DNA of 64,000 bases from the NCBI GenBank assembly GCA_963716865.1, contig CAVQUF010000005.1, positions 1 through 64,000 on the forward strand, given 5' to 3'. The position numbers and the translations under genes were made by a program. Every line of letters starts with the position of its first letter. Position 1 is the stretch's first letter. The notes below the pieces were generated by a model. That model searched no databases. It was not told the DNA's origin and saw only the letters and a program-made list of their open reading frames with translations. The stretch is from AC-32 sp963716865 (lineage in GTDB: Bacteria; Actinomycetota; Thermoleophilia; Gaiellales; Gaiellaceae). Below, in pieces: positions 30,824-40,418 of the stretch.

Positions 30824-33241
30824 ATGGGGCTCAGGGTCGGAGGACTGGCGGTCTGCGCGCTGGCGGCGACGCTGCTCGCCGCCGCGACGCCGGCCGCCCG
30901 CCAGAGCAACTACGCCGTCGTCGCCTACAACATCCTCCCGCCCGGCGAATCCGGAAACGGCGGCGCGCACACGGACGACCAGGCGAAGCTGTACGACGCG
31001 CTGACGCCGCTGCGAGGGAAGGTGACCGCGAAGACCCTGCGCCACCTCTTCAAGCGGGAGACGCTCGGCCCGGCGGGCAAGGCGAAGGTCGAGTCGACGC
31101 CGCGGCACGGCGTGCGCATCCTCCGCGACACCTGGGGCGTTGCCCACGTCTACGGCAAGACGTCCGCCGACACGGAGTGGGGCGCAGGCTGGGTTACCGC
31201 CGAGGACCGCTGGCTGATCCTGCAGCTGATCCGGGGCCCGGGCCGGATCACCGCGCTCGACGGGCCTCCGTACGACCAGAGCCACGAGCTCGTGCCGAGC
31301 GCCGCCACCGAGCGGGCCCTCGCCAAGCAGGTCGCGCTCGCCAGGAGTCTCGGCAAGAAGGGCCGCGAGATCATCCGCGACGTCGACGCCTACACGGCCG
31401 GAATCAACGCCTACCTGAGGGCGCACCAGCCGGGTGTCAAGCGCTGGACGCGCAACGACACGATCGCCGCGGCGGCGGTGCTCGCAGGGCAGTACGGGGT
31501 CGGCGGAGGGGACGAGGCGCGCCGCGCGGAGCTGCTCGCCGAGCTCCAGGGAGAGCTCGGAGCTGCGAAGGGCCGCGAGGTCTGGGACGACCTGCGCGAG
31601 CAGCAGGACCCCGAGACGCCCGTCACCGCCTCGCGCAGCTTTCCGTACGGCAAGAGCACCGGCGATGCAGGCAACGTGGAGCTCGACGCCGGCAGCCTGG
31701 GCCCGTCCGTCGAGCGCGCCGGCGCGGCACGCGAGGCCGAGCGGGGAACCATGAGCAACGCGCTGCTCGTGACCGCGAAGCGCTCGACGACGCGGCACCC
31801 GATCCTCGTCGCCGGGCCGCAGGTCGGCTACTTCTACCCCGGCTTCTTCCTGGAGCTCGATCTCCACGGCGGCGGGTTCAACACACGCGGCGTCATGTTC
31901 CCGGGCGTCCCGTGGATCCTGATCGGCCGCGGCCCGGACTACGCGTGGAGCGCGACAACGTCGAACTCGGACATCGTCGACCAGTACGTCGAGACGCTCT
32001 GCGGCGGCAACGACACGCACTACCTGTACAAAGGCGTCTGTCGTGCGATGGGGACCTTCGACGCGGGCGTCGTCGAGGGCCCGCCGGACACGGAGCTGAG
32101 CTTCCACACGACCGTGCACGGCCCCGTGCTCGGCTACGCGACCGTCGGCGGGCACAAGGTGGCGATCTCGGTCAAGCGCTCGACGCACGGCCGGGAGCTC
32201 CTGAGCGGGCGCGCCTTCGAGGACCTGAGCAAGGGGCGCGTCCACTCGGCGAAGCAGTTCGTCAAGGTGATGAACCAGGTCGAGTTCGGCTTCAACTGGA
32301 CGTATGCGGACAACCGGGACATCGCCTACTTCTCGTCGGGGCGCTTCCCGATCCGGCCGCCGGGCGTCGACCTCGGCCTGCCGACGAACGGCGACGGCGA
32401 CTACGAGTGGCGCGGCTTCCTGCCCCAGAAGGCGCACCCGCAGGCGATCGACCCGCCGGGCGGCGTGCTCGTCAACTGGAACAACAAGCCGGCGCACGGG
32501 TTCGCGGCCGCGGACGACCACTGGTCGTACGGCCCGCTCCAGCGCGTGCAGCTGCTGTCGGACGCGCTGGCCGGGACGGGGAAGTACTCGCCGGCGTCCG
32601 TGGTCGCCGCGATGAACACGGCTGCGACGCAGGACTTCCGCGTTATGAGGGTGCTGCCCTCGATCTCGCTCGTGCTCGCGGGTTCGAGCGCGCCCAGCGC
32701 GCGTGACCAGCAGATGCTCGACCTGCTCGAGAGCTGGCGCGCGGCCGGTGGGAGCAGGCTCGACGTCGACCTCGACGGGAAGATCGACGACCCGGGCGCG
32801 GCGATCATGGACGCCGCGTGGCCGAGGATTGCCCGGGCCGTCCTGAGCCCGGTGCTCGGGCCTGCGCTGTCCGACCTCGAGGCTCTCCAGCCGCTCGACG
32901 ATCCCGCCAACGACCAGGGCTCCGCCTACGACGACGGCTGGTACGGCTACGTGGACAAGGACCTGCGCGGGCTCACGGGCCGTGCCGTGACCGGCCCGTC
33001 GAAGGTCGCGTACTGCGGGGGCGGTGACCTCGACGGGTGTCGCGCCTCGCTGTGGGCGGCAATCGACGCGGCCGGGGACGAGCTCCAGGCCGCGCAGGGC
33101 CCCGACCCCACAGCCTGGCGCGCGAACGCGAACGGAGAGCGGATCCAGTTCGCGGGCGGGCTGCTTCCGGCGACCATGCGGTGGACGAACCGCCCCACCT
33201 TCCAGCAGGTCATCAGCTTCGCCCGGCACCGCCCGCGCTAG
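30824..33241 (+). CDS. Penicillin acylase family Ntn hydrolase, secreted
   Basis: 805 residues with a signal peptide (LAVCALAATLLAAATPAAR). The alpha part contains TPRHGVRILRDTWGVAHVYGK and WGAGWVTAEDRWLILQLIR. The nucleophile Ser is predicted in RGTMSNALLV, the autocleavage site that starts the beta chain. HPILVAGPQVGYFYPGFFLE and FPGVPWILIGRGPDYAWSAT follow. Family members hydrolyse acyl amides (beta-lactams, N-acyl homoserine lactones); which is true here cannot be told. TAGGCT at 30807-30812 lies 11 nt before the ATG. Confidence 0.9.
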   Translation: MGLRVGGLAVCALAATLLAAATPAARQSNYAVVAYNILPPGESGNGGAHTDDQAKLYDALTPLRGKVTAKTLRHLFKRETLGPAGKAKVESTPRHGVRILRDTWGVAHVYGKTSADTEWGAGWVTAEDRWLILQLIRGPGRITALDGPPYDQSHELVPSAATERALAKQVALARSLGKKGREIIRDVDAYTAGINAYLRAHQPGVKRWTRNDTIAAAAVLAGQYGVGGGDEARRAELLAELQGELGAAKGREVWDDLREQQDPETPVTASRSFPYGKSTGDAGNVELDAGSLGPSVERAGAAREAERGTMSNALLVTAKRSTTRHPILVAGPQVGYFYPGFFLELDLHGGGFNTRGVMFPGVPWILIGRGPDYAWSATTSNSDIVDQYVETLCGGNDTHYLYKGVCRAMGTFDAGVVEGPPDTELSFHTTVHGPVLGYATVGGHKVAISVKRSTHGRELLSGRAFEDLSKGRVHSAKQFVKVMNQVEFGFNWTYADNRDIAYFSSGRFPIRPPGVDLGLPTNGDGDYEWRGFLPQKAHPQAIDPPGGVLVNWNNKPAHGFAAADDHWSYGPLQRVQLLSDALAGTGKYSPASVVAAMNTAATQDFRVMRVLPSISLVLAGSSAPSARDQQMLDLLESWRAAGGSRLDVDLDGKIDDPGAAIMDAAWPRIARAVLSPVLGPALSDLEALQPLDDPANDQGSAYDDGWYGYVDKDLRGLTGRAVTGPSKVAYCGGGDLDGCRASLWAAIDAAGDELQAAQGPDPTAWRANANGERIQFAGGLLPATMRWTNRPTFQQVISFARHRPR

Positions 33242-33267
33242 CGCACCGAGCTAGTACCCTCGGAGCA

Positions 33268-34416
33268 GTGGCGGAGAAGCGCTACCTGATGACTCCGGGG
33301 CCGACGCCCGCGCCGCCCGAGGTGCTGGCTGCGATCGGCCAGCCCGTCATCCACCACCGCGGGCCGGACTTCAAGAAGCTCTACGCCGAGTGCCTCGACC
33401 GGCTGCGCGAGGTCTTCCACACCCGGTCGGAGGTGCTGCTGTTCGGCGGGTCCGGCACCGGCGCCATGGAGTCCGCCGTCGCGAACCTCTGCTCCCCCGG
33501 TGAGCCTGTGCTGGTCGTCTCCGCCGGGTACTTCGGCGAGCGCTGGGTCGCGATCGCGGAGTCCTACGGCGCGGAGGTCGACCATCTGCGCTACGCGTGG
33601 GGCGAGATCCCCTCGGCCGACGACCTGGCCGCCCGCCTGCGGGAGCGCGAGGCGGCGGTCGTGTTCCTGACGCATTCGGAGACCTCGACGGGGGTCGTGT
33701 CCGACCTGCAGGCCTCCGCAGCCGTCGCCCGGGAGAGCGGCGCGCTCAGCGTCGTCGACGCGATCTCGAGCCTCGGCGCGGTGCCGCTGGAGACCGACGC
33801 CTGGGGGATCGACGTCGTCGCCTCGGGTGCTCAGAAGGCGCTGATGACGCCGCCCGGGCTCGCCCTGATCAGCGCCTCGCAGGCCGCCTGGGACAAGACC
33901 GGGTCTGCCGCCTCTCCGCGCTACTACTGGGACTGGGCGCGCACGAGCAAGGGCCAGGCGACCCTCGACGCACCGGTGACGCTGCCGGTCTCGCTCGTCG
34001 CGGGGCTGAACGTCGCGCTCGGGCTGCTGCTCGAGGAGGGCCTCGAGGGCGCCTTCGAGCGCCACATCCGGCTCGGCCGCGCCTGCCGGGAAGGGCTGAA
34101 GGCGATGGGGCTCGAGCTGTTCTCGCCCGACGACGACAGCTCGGCCGTCGTGACCGCGGCGCGCGCGCCCGACGGGATCGATTCGGACGAGCTCGTGCTC
34201 CTGCTCCGCGACCGGCACGGGGTCACGCTCGCGCCGGGCCAGGGCGAGCTGAAGGGGAAGATCTTCCGCATCGGCCACATCGGCTACTACGACGTGTTCG
34301 ACATCACGACCGCGCTCGCGGCCGTCGAGCTGGCGCTGGGGGAGTTGGGCGCCGAGATCGAGCGCGGCGCCGCGGTCACCCGCGCGCTCGAGGCCTTCGA
34401 GCAGACACCGGTGTGA
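33268..34416 (+). CDS. Class V aminotransferase, candidate phosphoserine aminotransferase
   Basis: 382 residues of the class V PLP family: MTPGPTPAPPEVLAAIGQPV, LLFGGSGTGAMESAVANL, THSETSTGVVSDL, DAISSLGAVPLETDAWGIDVVASGAQKALMTPPG (PLP Lys in SGAQKAL). It resembles alanine/serine-glyoxylate aminotransferases. Because it sits 4 nt upstream of serA, it is a good candidate to supply phosphoserine aminotransferase activity in place of a standard SerC. That is inference from gene order. The GTG start has TACCCT at 33255-33260, 7 nt upstream. Confidence 0.88.
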   Translation: MAEKRYLMTPGPTPAPPEVLAAIGQPVIHHRGPDFKKLYAECLDRLREVFHTRSEVLLFGGSGTGAMESAVANLCSPGEPVLVVSAGYFGERWVAIAESYGAEVDHLRYAWGEIPSADDLAARLREREAAVVFLTHSETSTGVVSDLQASAAVARESGALSVVDAISSLGAVPLETDAWGIDVVASGAQKALMTPPGLALISASQAAWDKTGSAASPRYYWDWARTSKGQATLDAPVTLPVSLVAGLNVALGLLLEEGLEGAFERHIRLGRACREGLKAMGLELFSPDDDSSAVVTAARAPDGIDSDELVLLLRDRHGVTLAPGQGELKGKIFRIGHIGYYDVFDITTALAAVELALGELGAEIERGAAVTRALEAFEQTPV

Positions 34417-34420
34417 CCGG

Positions 34421-35998
34421 GTGAGCCGCGCGCGGGTCCTCGTCCGGGAGCCGATCGCCGAGGCCGGGATCGAGCTTCTGCGCGACCGCTTCGACGTCGA
34501 CGTGGACGCGAACGGCGATCTCGGCGCGAGCATCGGCGACTACGACGCGATCGTGATCCGCTCGGCGACGAAGCTGACCGGCGAGCTGATCGAGCGCGCC
34601 GACCGCCTCAAGGTGATCGGCCGTGCGGGGGTAGGGGTGGACAACGTGGATGTCGAGGCGGCCACCCGGCGCGGGATCGTCGTCGCCAACGCGCCCGAGT
34701 CGACCGTCACCTCGGCCGCGGAGCACACGATCGGGCTGCTCGCCGCGCTCGCGCGCAACATCCCACAGGCCCACGCGGCGCTCAAGCAGGGCCGCTGGGA
34801 GCGCTCGGCCTGGGGCGGGATCGAGCTCGAGGGCAAGACGCTGGGCGTGCTCGGCTTCGGGCGGATCGGCCAGCAGGTCGCGCGGCGCGCGCTCGGGCTC
34901 GGGATGCGCGTCGTCGCCTACGACCCGTTCGTTGCCAAGGAGCGCTTCCGCGAGCTCGGCGTCGAGCGGGCCGAGAGCACCGACGACGTCCTTGCCTCCG
35001 CCGAGTTCCTGACGCTCCACCTGCCGCTGACCCCGGAGACGCAGGGCTTCCTGAGCCGCGAGGAGATCGCGAAGCTCCCCGACGGCGCGCGCCTCGTCAA
35101 CGCCGCCCGCGGTGAGCTCGTGGACGAGGGGGCGCTGATCGAGGCGCTCCGCTCGGGCAAGCTCGCGGCCGCAGCCTTGGACGTCTTCTCCGAGGAGCCC
35201 TACTCGGGCCCGCTGCTCGAGCTCGACAACGTCGTCGTCACGCCGCACCTGGCCGCCTCGACCGAGGAGGCGCAGGACCGGGCGGGCGTGATCGTCGCCG
35301 AGCAGGTCGCCGCGGCGCTCGAGGGCGCGGTCGTCACGAACGCCGTCAACATCCCGTCGATCCGCGCGGAGGATCTCGAGCTACTGGGGCCGTACATCCC
35401 GCTCGCTGCGAAGCTCGGCCGCCTCGCGATGGCGCTCGCGGACGGCCGCGCGGAGCTGATCACGCTGTCCTACTACGGCGCGCTTGCAGGCTACGACACG
35501 CGCCTGCTCACCGTCGCCGCGCTGAACGGCGCCTTCCAGGGCCGCACCGAGGGGCCGGTCAACTACGTGAACGCCCCGCTCGTCGCGGCCGAGCGCGGGA
35601 TCGAGGTGCACGAGGAGAGCCGCCGCGCCAGCCGCGACTTCACGAACCTCGTGCGGGTCGAGGTGCGCTCGAACGGCGAGCGAATCCGGGCATCCGGGAC
35701 AACGATCGGCACCGAGAACCGGCAGTGGCTCGTGAGCGCGCTGGGCTTCGACCTCGAGATGGAGCTGGCGCCGTTGATGGTCTTCTTCCGCTACGACGAC
35801 GTGCCCGGCGTGATCGGCCGCGTCGGCACGCTGTTCGGCGAGGCGGGCGTCAACATCGCGAACATGGCCGTCTCCCGCACCCGGCGCGGGGGCAAGGCGC
35901 TGATGGTGCTCTCGCTCGACAGCGAGCCCTCGCGCGAGCTGGTCGAGACGTTCCGCGAGCAGGGCTTCGACGACGCCCGCGTGATCTCGCTCGCCTGA
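34421..35998 (+). CDS. serA: D-3-phosphoglycerate dehydrogenase, long form with ACT domain
   Basis: 525 residues. The substrate/NAD domains show RAGVGVDNVDVEAATRRGI, LGVLGFGRIGQQVARRA (NAD loop), NAARGELVDEGAL (catalytic Arg), and the Glu and His of SEEPYSGPL and VVTPHLAASTEEAQ. The intervening ASB domain and a C-terminal ACT domain (MVFFRYDDVPGVIGRVGTLFGEAG VNIANMAV in order) bind serine for feedback control. It catalyses the first step of serine synthesis. GTG start, 4 nt after the upstream aminotransferase; the stop overlaps the next ATG. Confidence 0.96.
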   Translation: MSRARVLVREPIAEAGIELLRDRFDVDVDANGDLGASIGDYDAIVIRSATKLTGELIERADRLKVIGRAGVGVDNVDVEAATRRGIVVANAPESTVTSAAEHTIGLLAALARNIPQAHAALKQGRWERSAWGGIELEGKTLGVLGFGRIGQQVARRALGLGMRVVAYDPFVAKERFRELGVERAESTDDVLASAEFLTLHLPLTPETQGFLSREEIAKLPDGARLVNAARGELVDEGALIEALRSGKLAAAALDVFSEEPYSGPLLELDNVVVTPHLAASTEEAQDRAGVIVAEQVAAALEGAVVTNAVNIPSIRAEDLELLGPYIPLAAKLGRLAMALADGRAELITLSYYGALAGYDTRLLTVAALNGAFQGRTEGPVNYVNAPLVAAERGIEVHEESRRASRDFTNLVRVEVRSNGERIRASGTTIGTENRQWLVSALGFDLEMELAPLMVFFRYDDVPGVIGRVGTLFGEAGVNIANMAVSRTRRGGKALMVLSLDSEPSRELVETFREQGFDDARVISLA

Positions 35999-36858
35999 TG
36001 CGCGTCCGCGTCCGAGACGTCGAGCTGTACTTCGATACCGCCGGGATGGGGCTCGTCCCCGACGGCCCGGCGATGCGCGAGCGGCCGGTCGTCGTCTGCC
36101 TCCACGGCGGCCCAGGCTTCGATCACAGCACGCTCAAGCACTCTCTCGCTCCGCTCGCGGAGGACGTACAGCTCGTCTTCCTCGACCACCGCGGGCAAGG
36201 GCGCAGCGACGAGAGCACGCCCGAGCGCTGGAACTTCGACAACTGGATCGAGGATCTCAGCGCCTTCTGCGAGGCGCTCGGGCTCGAGCGACCGGTGATT
36301 CTGGGCCAGTCTTTCGGTGGAATGGTCGCGCTCGGGACGGCGATCAGACATCCCGCGCTGCCGGCCAAGCTGATCGTCTCGAGCAGTGCCGCGACGTTCC
36401 GGCTCGACCGGGCACTGGTGATGTTCGAGCGGCTCGGCGGCGAAGAGGCGCGCACGGTGGCTGAGCGTCTCTTCCGCGATCCCAACCAGGAGCACTTCGA
36501 CGCCTTCGTCGCCACCTGCCTGCCGCTCTACAACCCGACCCCCGCCGACCCGGACGTGCTGGCGCGCGTACGTCTGCGGCCGGAGGTGGGCTTCCACTTC
36601 TTCAAAGGCGAGGGCTTCACGTACGACTGGTTCGGGGAGCTCGACCGGATCCGCTGCCCGACGCTGATCCTCGCGGGCGAGCTCGACCCGATCACGCCCG
36701 TCGCCGACCACGAGGAGATGGCCGCGGCGATTCCCGGGTCGCAGCTCGAGGTGTTCCCGGACGCGGGCCACGGCGTCTTCCGCGACAAGCCCACGGAGGC
36801 GATCGCGCTGATCCGAGACTTCGTCCTGGCCGAGAACGGCGCAGACGCCCGACGCTAG
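35998..36858 (+). CDS. Alpha/beta hydrolase, proline iminopeptidase-like
   Basis: 286 residues with an alpha/beta hydrolase fold: CLHGGPGFDHSTLK (oxyanion HGGPG), FLDHRGQGRSDE, nucleophile Ser in LGQSFGGMVAL, Asp in LAGELDPITPV, and His in DAGHGVFRDKP. The HGGPG motif points to the proline-iminopeptidase branch (S33), but esterase activity is equally possible. Its ATG overlaps the serA stop (TGATG), so it is translated with the serine genes. Confidence 0.9.
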   Translation: MRVRVRDVELYFDTAGMGLVPDGPAMRERPVVVCLHGGPGFDHSTLKHSLAPLAEDVQLVFLDHRGQGRSDESTPERWNFDNWIEDLSAFCEALGLERPVILGQSFGGMVALGTAIRHPALPAKLIVSSSAATFRLDRALVMFERLGGEEARTVAERLFRDPNQEHFDAFVATCLPLYNPTPADPDVLARVRLRPEVGFHFFKGEGFTYDWFGELDRIRCPTLILAGELDPITPVADHEEMAAAIPGSQLEVFPDAGHGVFRDKPTEAIALIRDFVLAENGADARR

Positions 36859-36879
36859 GGCCGCAGCTACCCTTTCGGC

Positions 36880-37371
36880 GTGGCGAAGCGAACGTGGCCG
36901 GAGCCCGTCGAGCGCGTGACGGCGTACCTGCACGAGGCCGGTGCGGAGGCGCGGGTCGAGGAGTTCTCCGACGGCACGCCCACCGCACAGGCGGCCGCCC
37001 GCGCAGCGGGCTGCGAGCTCGGCCAGATCGTCAAGTCCCTCGTCTTCGACTGCGACGGCCGCCCGGTCGTCGTCATGGTTCCCGGCGACCGCCGCGCCGA
37101 CTCGGAGAAGATCGCCCGGGCCTCCGGCGCCACCTTCGCGCGCATCGCCGGTGCGGAGGAGGTCGCCGAGGCGACCGGGTTCGACCCGGGCGCGGTGGCG
37201 CCGTTTCCGCTGCCGAAGGTCGATGTGCTGCTCATCGACCGCACGCTGCTCGGGCAGCCGGTCGTCTGGATCGGAGCCGGCTCGGAGAGCCACATGGCGG
37301 TACTCTCGCCGACCGAGCTGGTACGTCTTTCCAGGGCTCGGCCCGTAGACGTCGTCGAGTCCCGCACATAA
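36880..37371 (+). CDS. YbaK/EbsC family aminoacyl-tRNA deacylase-like protein
   Basis: 163 residues of the YbaK/ProX fold: TPTAQAAARAAGCELGQIVKSLVFDCDGRPVVVMVPGD, with the conserved Lys in IVKSLVF and a C-terminal GAGSESHMAVLSPTELVRLS. Such proteins hydrolyse mischarged tRNAs (for example Cys-tRNA(Pro)) or act as trans-editing factors. The GTG start has TACCCT at 36868-36873, 6 nt upstream. It sits between serA and ilvE operon members but seems to have its own promoter. Confidence 0.88.
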   Translation: MAKRTWPEPVERVTAYLHEAGAEARVEEFSDGTPTAQAAARAAGCELGQIVKSLVFDCDGRPVVVMVPGDRRADSEKIARASGATFARIAGAEEVAEATGFDPGAVAPFPLPKVDVLLIDRTLLGQPVVWIGAGSESHMAVLSPTELVRLSRARPVDVVESRT

Positions 37372-37401
37372 CATTCGGGTCAGTTAAAGGAGGGTTGCGG
37401 C

Positions 37402-38328
37402 ATGCGCGAGACCGAGAAGATCTGGATGAACGGCGAGTTCGTCGACTGGGCGGACGCCCGTATCCACGTCGGCACCCACGGGCTCCACTACGGGTCCGGC
37501 GTCTTCGAAGGGATCCGCGCCTACGAGACCGACAGGGGAACCGCGGTCTTCAGGCTGACCGACCACCTGAAGCGGCTCGAGAACTCGGCGCGACTGCTGC
37601 AGATGGACCTCGGCTACTCGATCGAGGAGCTGCGCACCGCGTGCCACGACCTGATCGCCGTCAACGGCCTTCCGGAGTGCTACCTGCGGCCGATCGCGTT
37701 CTTCGGCTACGGCGAGCTCGGCGTCTCGGCGGCCGGCAACCCGGTGGACGTCGTGATCATGAGCTGGCCGTGGGGCGCGTACCTCGGCGAGGACAGCCTC
37801 AAGAAGGGCATCCGCGCGAAGATCTCGAGCTGGGCGCGCATCGGCCCGAACGTGATCCCGCACACGGCCAAGGCGACGGGCATCTACCTCAACTCGATGC
37901 TCGCCACGATGGAGGTCCGGCGCGCGGGCTACGACGAGGCGATCCTGCTCACCTCCGACGGCTACATCGCCGACGGGCCGGGCGAGAACGTGTTCCTCGT
38001 CAGGGACGGCCGCATCTACACGCCCGATCTCTCGACCTCGATCCTCCCCGGGATCACGCGCGACACGATCATCCAGATCGCGCAGGACCTCGGCTATACG
38101 GTGATCGAGAAGTCGTTGATCCGCTCCGACCTCTACCTCGCCGACGAGGCCTTCATGTGCGGCACCGCGGCCGAGGTGACGCCGCTCCGGTCGGTGGACG
38201 ACTCCGAGATCGGGGTCGGCCCGGTCACGCTCAAGCTCCAGGAGGCCTACCTGGACACGGCGTGCGGCCGCAGCGAGCGCTGGGCCCAGTGGCTGGACTA
38301 CGCCGCTCCCGCGCCTGCCGAGGCTTGA
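37402..38328 (+). CDS. ilvE: Branched-chain amino acid aminotransferase
   Basis: 308 residues of fold type IV: WMNGEFVDWADARIHVGTHG, LHYGSGVFEGIRAYET, the PLP Lys in VIPHTAKATGIYLNSMLA, DGYIADGPGENVFLVRDG and LPGITRDTIIQIAQDLGY. It makes or breaks down Val, Leu and Ile with 2-oxoglutarate. The ATG has a clear AAAGGAGGG ribosome-binding site. The stop overlaps the TTG start of the DegT-family gene. Confidence 0.95.
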   Translation: MRETEKIWMNGEFVDWADARIHVGTHGLHYGSGVFEGIRAYETDRGTAVFRLTDHLKRLENSARLLQMDLGYSIEELRTACHDLIAVNGLPECYLRPIAFFGYGELGVSAAGNPVDVVIMSWPWGAYLGEDSLKKGIRAKISSWARIGPNVIPHTAKATGIYLNSMLATMEVRRAGYDEAILLTSDGYIADGPGENVFLVRDGRIYTPDLSTSILPGITRDTIIQIAQDLGYTVIEKSLIRSDLYLADEAFMCGTAAEVTPLRSVDDSEIGVGPVTLKLQEAYLDTACGRSERWAQWLDYAAPAPAEA

Positions 38329-39461
38329 GCACCGGCGTTCGCGAGATACCGCTCGCCCGTCCGCTCCTGGACGAGCGGGAGGAGGAGCTCGTCCTCGAGG
38401 TGTTGCGCTCGGGGCGGCTCTCGCTCGGCCCGACGATCGACCGCTTCGAGGAGCTGGTCGCCGCGCGCGTAGGCGTGCCCTACGCGGTGGCGCTCTCGAG
38501 CGCGACCGCCGGTTTGCACCTGCTCGCGCGGAGCGCCGGGCTCGGCCCGGGTGACGAGGCGATCACGTCGCCGATCTCGTTCGTGTCCTCGGCGAACTGC
38601 TTCATCTTCGAGGGCGCCACGCCGGTCTTCGCGGACGTCGACCCGCGCACGCTGAACCTCGATCCCGCCGCGGTCGAGGCCGCGGTCACCGAGCGCACGA
38701 GAGCGGTGGTCGCGGTGGACATGTTCGGTTACCCGTGCGAGCTCGACGAGCTCAGGGCGATCTGCGAGCGGCACGGCCTCGCGCTGATCGAGGACTCCGC
38801 CGAGGCGCTCGGCGCCGAGTACAAGGGGCGGCCGGTGGGCGGGCACGGCGTCCCCGCTGTCTTCGGCTTCTATCCGAACAAGCAGCTCGCGACGGGCGAG
38901 GGCGGGGTCGCCGTCACCGGCTCGGAGGACGAGTGGAAACTCCTGCGCAGCCTCCGCAACCAGGGCCGTGAGTACTCCGGCGGCGGGTGGTTCCACCACG
39001 TCCGCGTCGGCTTCAACTACCGCTGGACGGACGTCCAGGCCGCGATCGGGATCGGCCAGCTGGAGAAGCTCGACCGCCTGCTGGCCCTGCGGGCCGGCGC
39101 GGCGGACCGCTACAACCGGCTGCTGGCGGACGTGGAAGGGGTCGAGCTGCTCTGCGCCGACGACGCCGACCACCGCCGCTCGTGGTTCGTCTACGTCGTG
39201 GCGCTCCCGCCGGACGCCGACCGCGACGGCGTGATGGCCGAGCTGCGGGCCGGGGGGATCCAGACCGCCGAGTACGTCCCCTGCGTCCATCTCCAGCCGT
39301 ACATGCGCGAGACGTACGGCTTCTCCGAGGGCATGTGCCCGGTCGCCGAGGAGATCGCGAGCCGCACGCTCGCGCTCCCGTTCTACCCGCAGATCGAGGA
39401 GGAGGATCAGGAGCGCGTCGTGGACGCGCTCCGCGCCGCGCTTACGACTGCGGCCCGGTGA
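38325..39461 (+). CDS. DegT/DnrJ/EryC1/StrS family aminotransferase
   Basis: 378 residues: IPLARPLLDEREEELVLEVL, RSGRLSLGPTIDRFEELVA, SSATAGLHLLARSAGLGPGD, DMFGYPCELDELRAICERHG, the PLP Lys in FGFYPNKQLATGEGGVAV, and HVRVGFNYRWTDVQAAIG. This family transaminates nucleotide-linked keto-sugars for surface polysaccharide or antibiotic sugars. No sugar epimerase or dehydratase lies nearby, so the substrate is unclear. The TTG start overlaps the ilvE stop; its 3' end overlaps the convergent lipoprotein gene by 20 bp. Confidence 0.9.
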   Translation: MSTGVREIPLARPLLDEREEELVLEVLRSGRLSLGPTIDRFEELVAARVGVPYAVALSSATAGLHLLARSAGLGPGDEAITSPISFVSSANCFIFEGATPVFADVDPRTLNLDPAAVEAAVTERTRAVVAVDMFGYPCELDELRAICERHGLALIEDSAEALGAEYKGRPVGGHGVPAVFGFYPNKQLATGEGGVAVTGSEDEWKLLRSLRNQGREYSGGGWFHHVRVGFNYRWTDVQAAIGIGQLEKLDRLLALRAGAADRYNRLLADVEGVELLCADDADHRRSWFVYVVALPPDADRDGVMAELRAGGIQTAEYVPCVHLQPYMRETYGFSEGMCPVAEEIASRTLALPFYPQIEEEDQERVVDALRAALTTAAR

Positions 39462-40377
39462 GTGCGCCCTTGACGGGCGGCCCGCTGACGCCGAGCTTCT
39501 GCGCGAGCCACTTGAGCTGGTCGCGGTAGGCGGCCGCGTTCAGCGGGTGGTCGGCGTTGTACCAGCGGATCGTCGCGCCCGTCGGCGCCGCGCTGGCGAA
39601 GCTCGCGAGCGCTGAGCGCGGCACCTCCTGGTCGTTGCGTCCGTCCTGCAGGAGCAACGCCGGGCCCCGTCCGTCCCTGAGGTAGCGGAGCGGGTCGACG
39701 ATGTGCAGGTAGTGCCCGACGGCCTTCTTGATCTGCTTGGGAGCGCGGCGCGTGTAGACCTGGATCGGGACCGCCCCGCCGGACATCAGGACGAGCGTGC
39801 GCAGGCGGGGCTCGACGCCGGCGAGGATCGCGCCCGTGCGCGCCCCTGCGCTCCAGCCGACGAACCCGATGCGGTTCGGGTCGACGTCGGGCCGGCTGCG
39901 CAAGAGGTCGACCGCCCGCCGCACCGCGACGACGTCGCGCTCCTCGAGGGCGACGTCCCGCTTGAGCTCCGTGGTCGGCGACCCGCCGCCGGGGGTCGGA
40001 GCCGTCGCCGACGGGGCCGTGATCGTGAGGCCCACCGCTCCCCGGCCGGCCATCCAGGTCGCCGGAACGACGAGCGTGCTGCGGTCGCCGCTCGAGCCGT
40101 GCAGGTAGATGACCGCCGGGCGCTTCCTCTTGCCGTTCGCGGGCGGTAGCAGCAGGAAGCCCGGCACGCGGTCCTTGCCGGACCGGTACGAGACGTCGTC
40201 GATGGCGATCGGATATTTCTTGTTCGCGCGCCCGTGATTCTGGAACCCGAACGGCTGGGAGGTGTCGTATGAGAAAGGTTGCTGCGCCTGGGACTGTCCG
40301 CCCGAGCTGCCGCAGCCGGCGGCCACGACGACCAGGGACGCCGCCGCGAGCGTCGTCAGGCTTCGCCGCACGTTCAT
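39442..40377 (-). CDS. Lipoprotein alpha/beta hydrolase (dienelactone-hydrolase-like)
   Basis: 311 residues. A signal peptide ends in the lipobox VVAAGCGSS, so the protein should be a membrane-anchored lipoprotein. The hydrolase core has AVIYLHGSSGDRSTL, nucleophile Ser in FVGWSAGARTG, Asp in LLLQDGRNDQEVP and His in WYNADHPLNAAAY. It is probably an extracellular esterase of unknown substrate. TAACCT on the minus strand (40387-40392) lies 9 nt before the ATG. Convergent with the DegT gene, overlapping it by 20 bp. Confidence 0.88.
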   Translation of the reverse strand: MNVRRSLTTLAAASLVVVAAGCGSSGGQSQAQQPFSYDTSQPFGFQNHGRANKKYPIAIDDVSYRSGKDRVPGFLLLPPANGKRKRPAVIYLHGSSGDRSTLVVPATWMAGRGAVGLTITAPSATAPTPGGGSPTTELKRDVALEERDVVAVRRAVDLLRSRPDVDPNRIGFVGWSAGARTGAILAGVEPRLRTLVLMSGGAVPIQVYTRRAPKQIKKAVGHYLHIVDPLRYLRDGRGPALLLQDGRNDQEVPRSALASFASAAPTGATIRWYNADHPLNAAAYRDQLKWLAQKLGVSGPPVKGALTGPQS

Positions 40378-40418
40378 CGCCGATACAGGTTACGTGCCGT
40401 GAGCTTCATAATCGGGGC

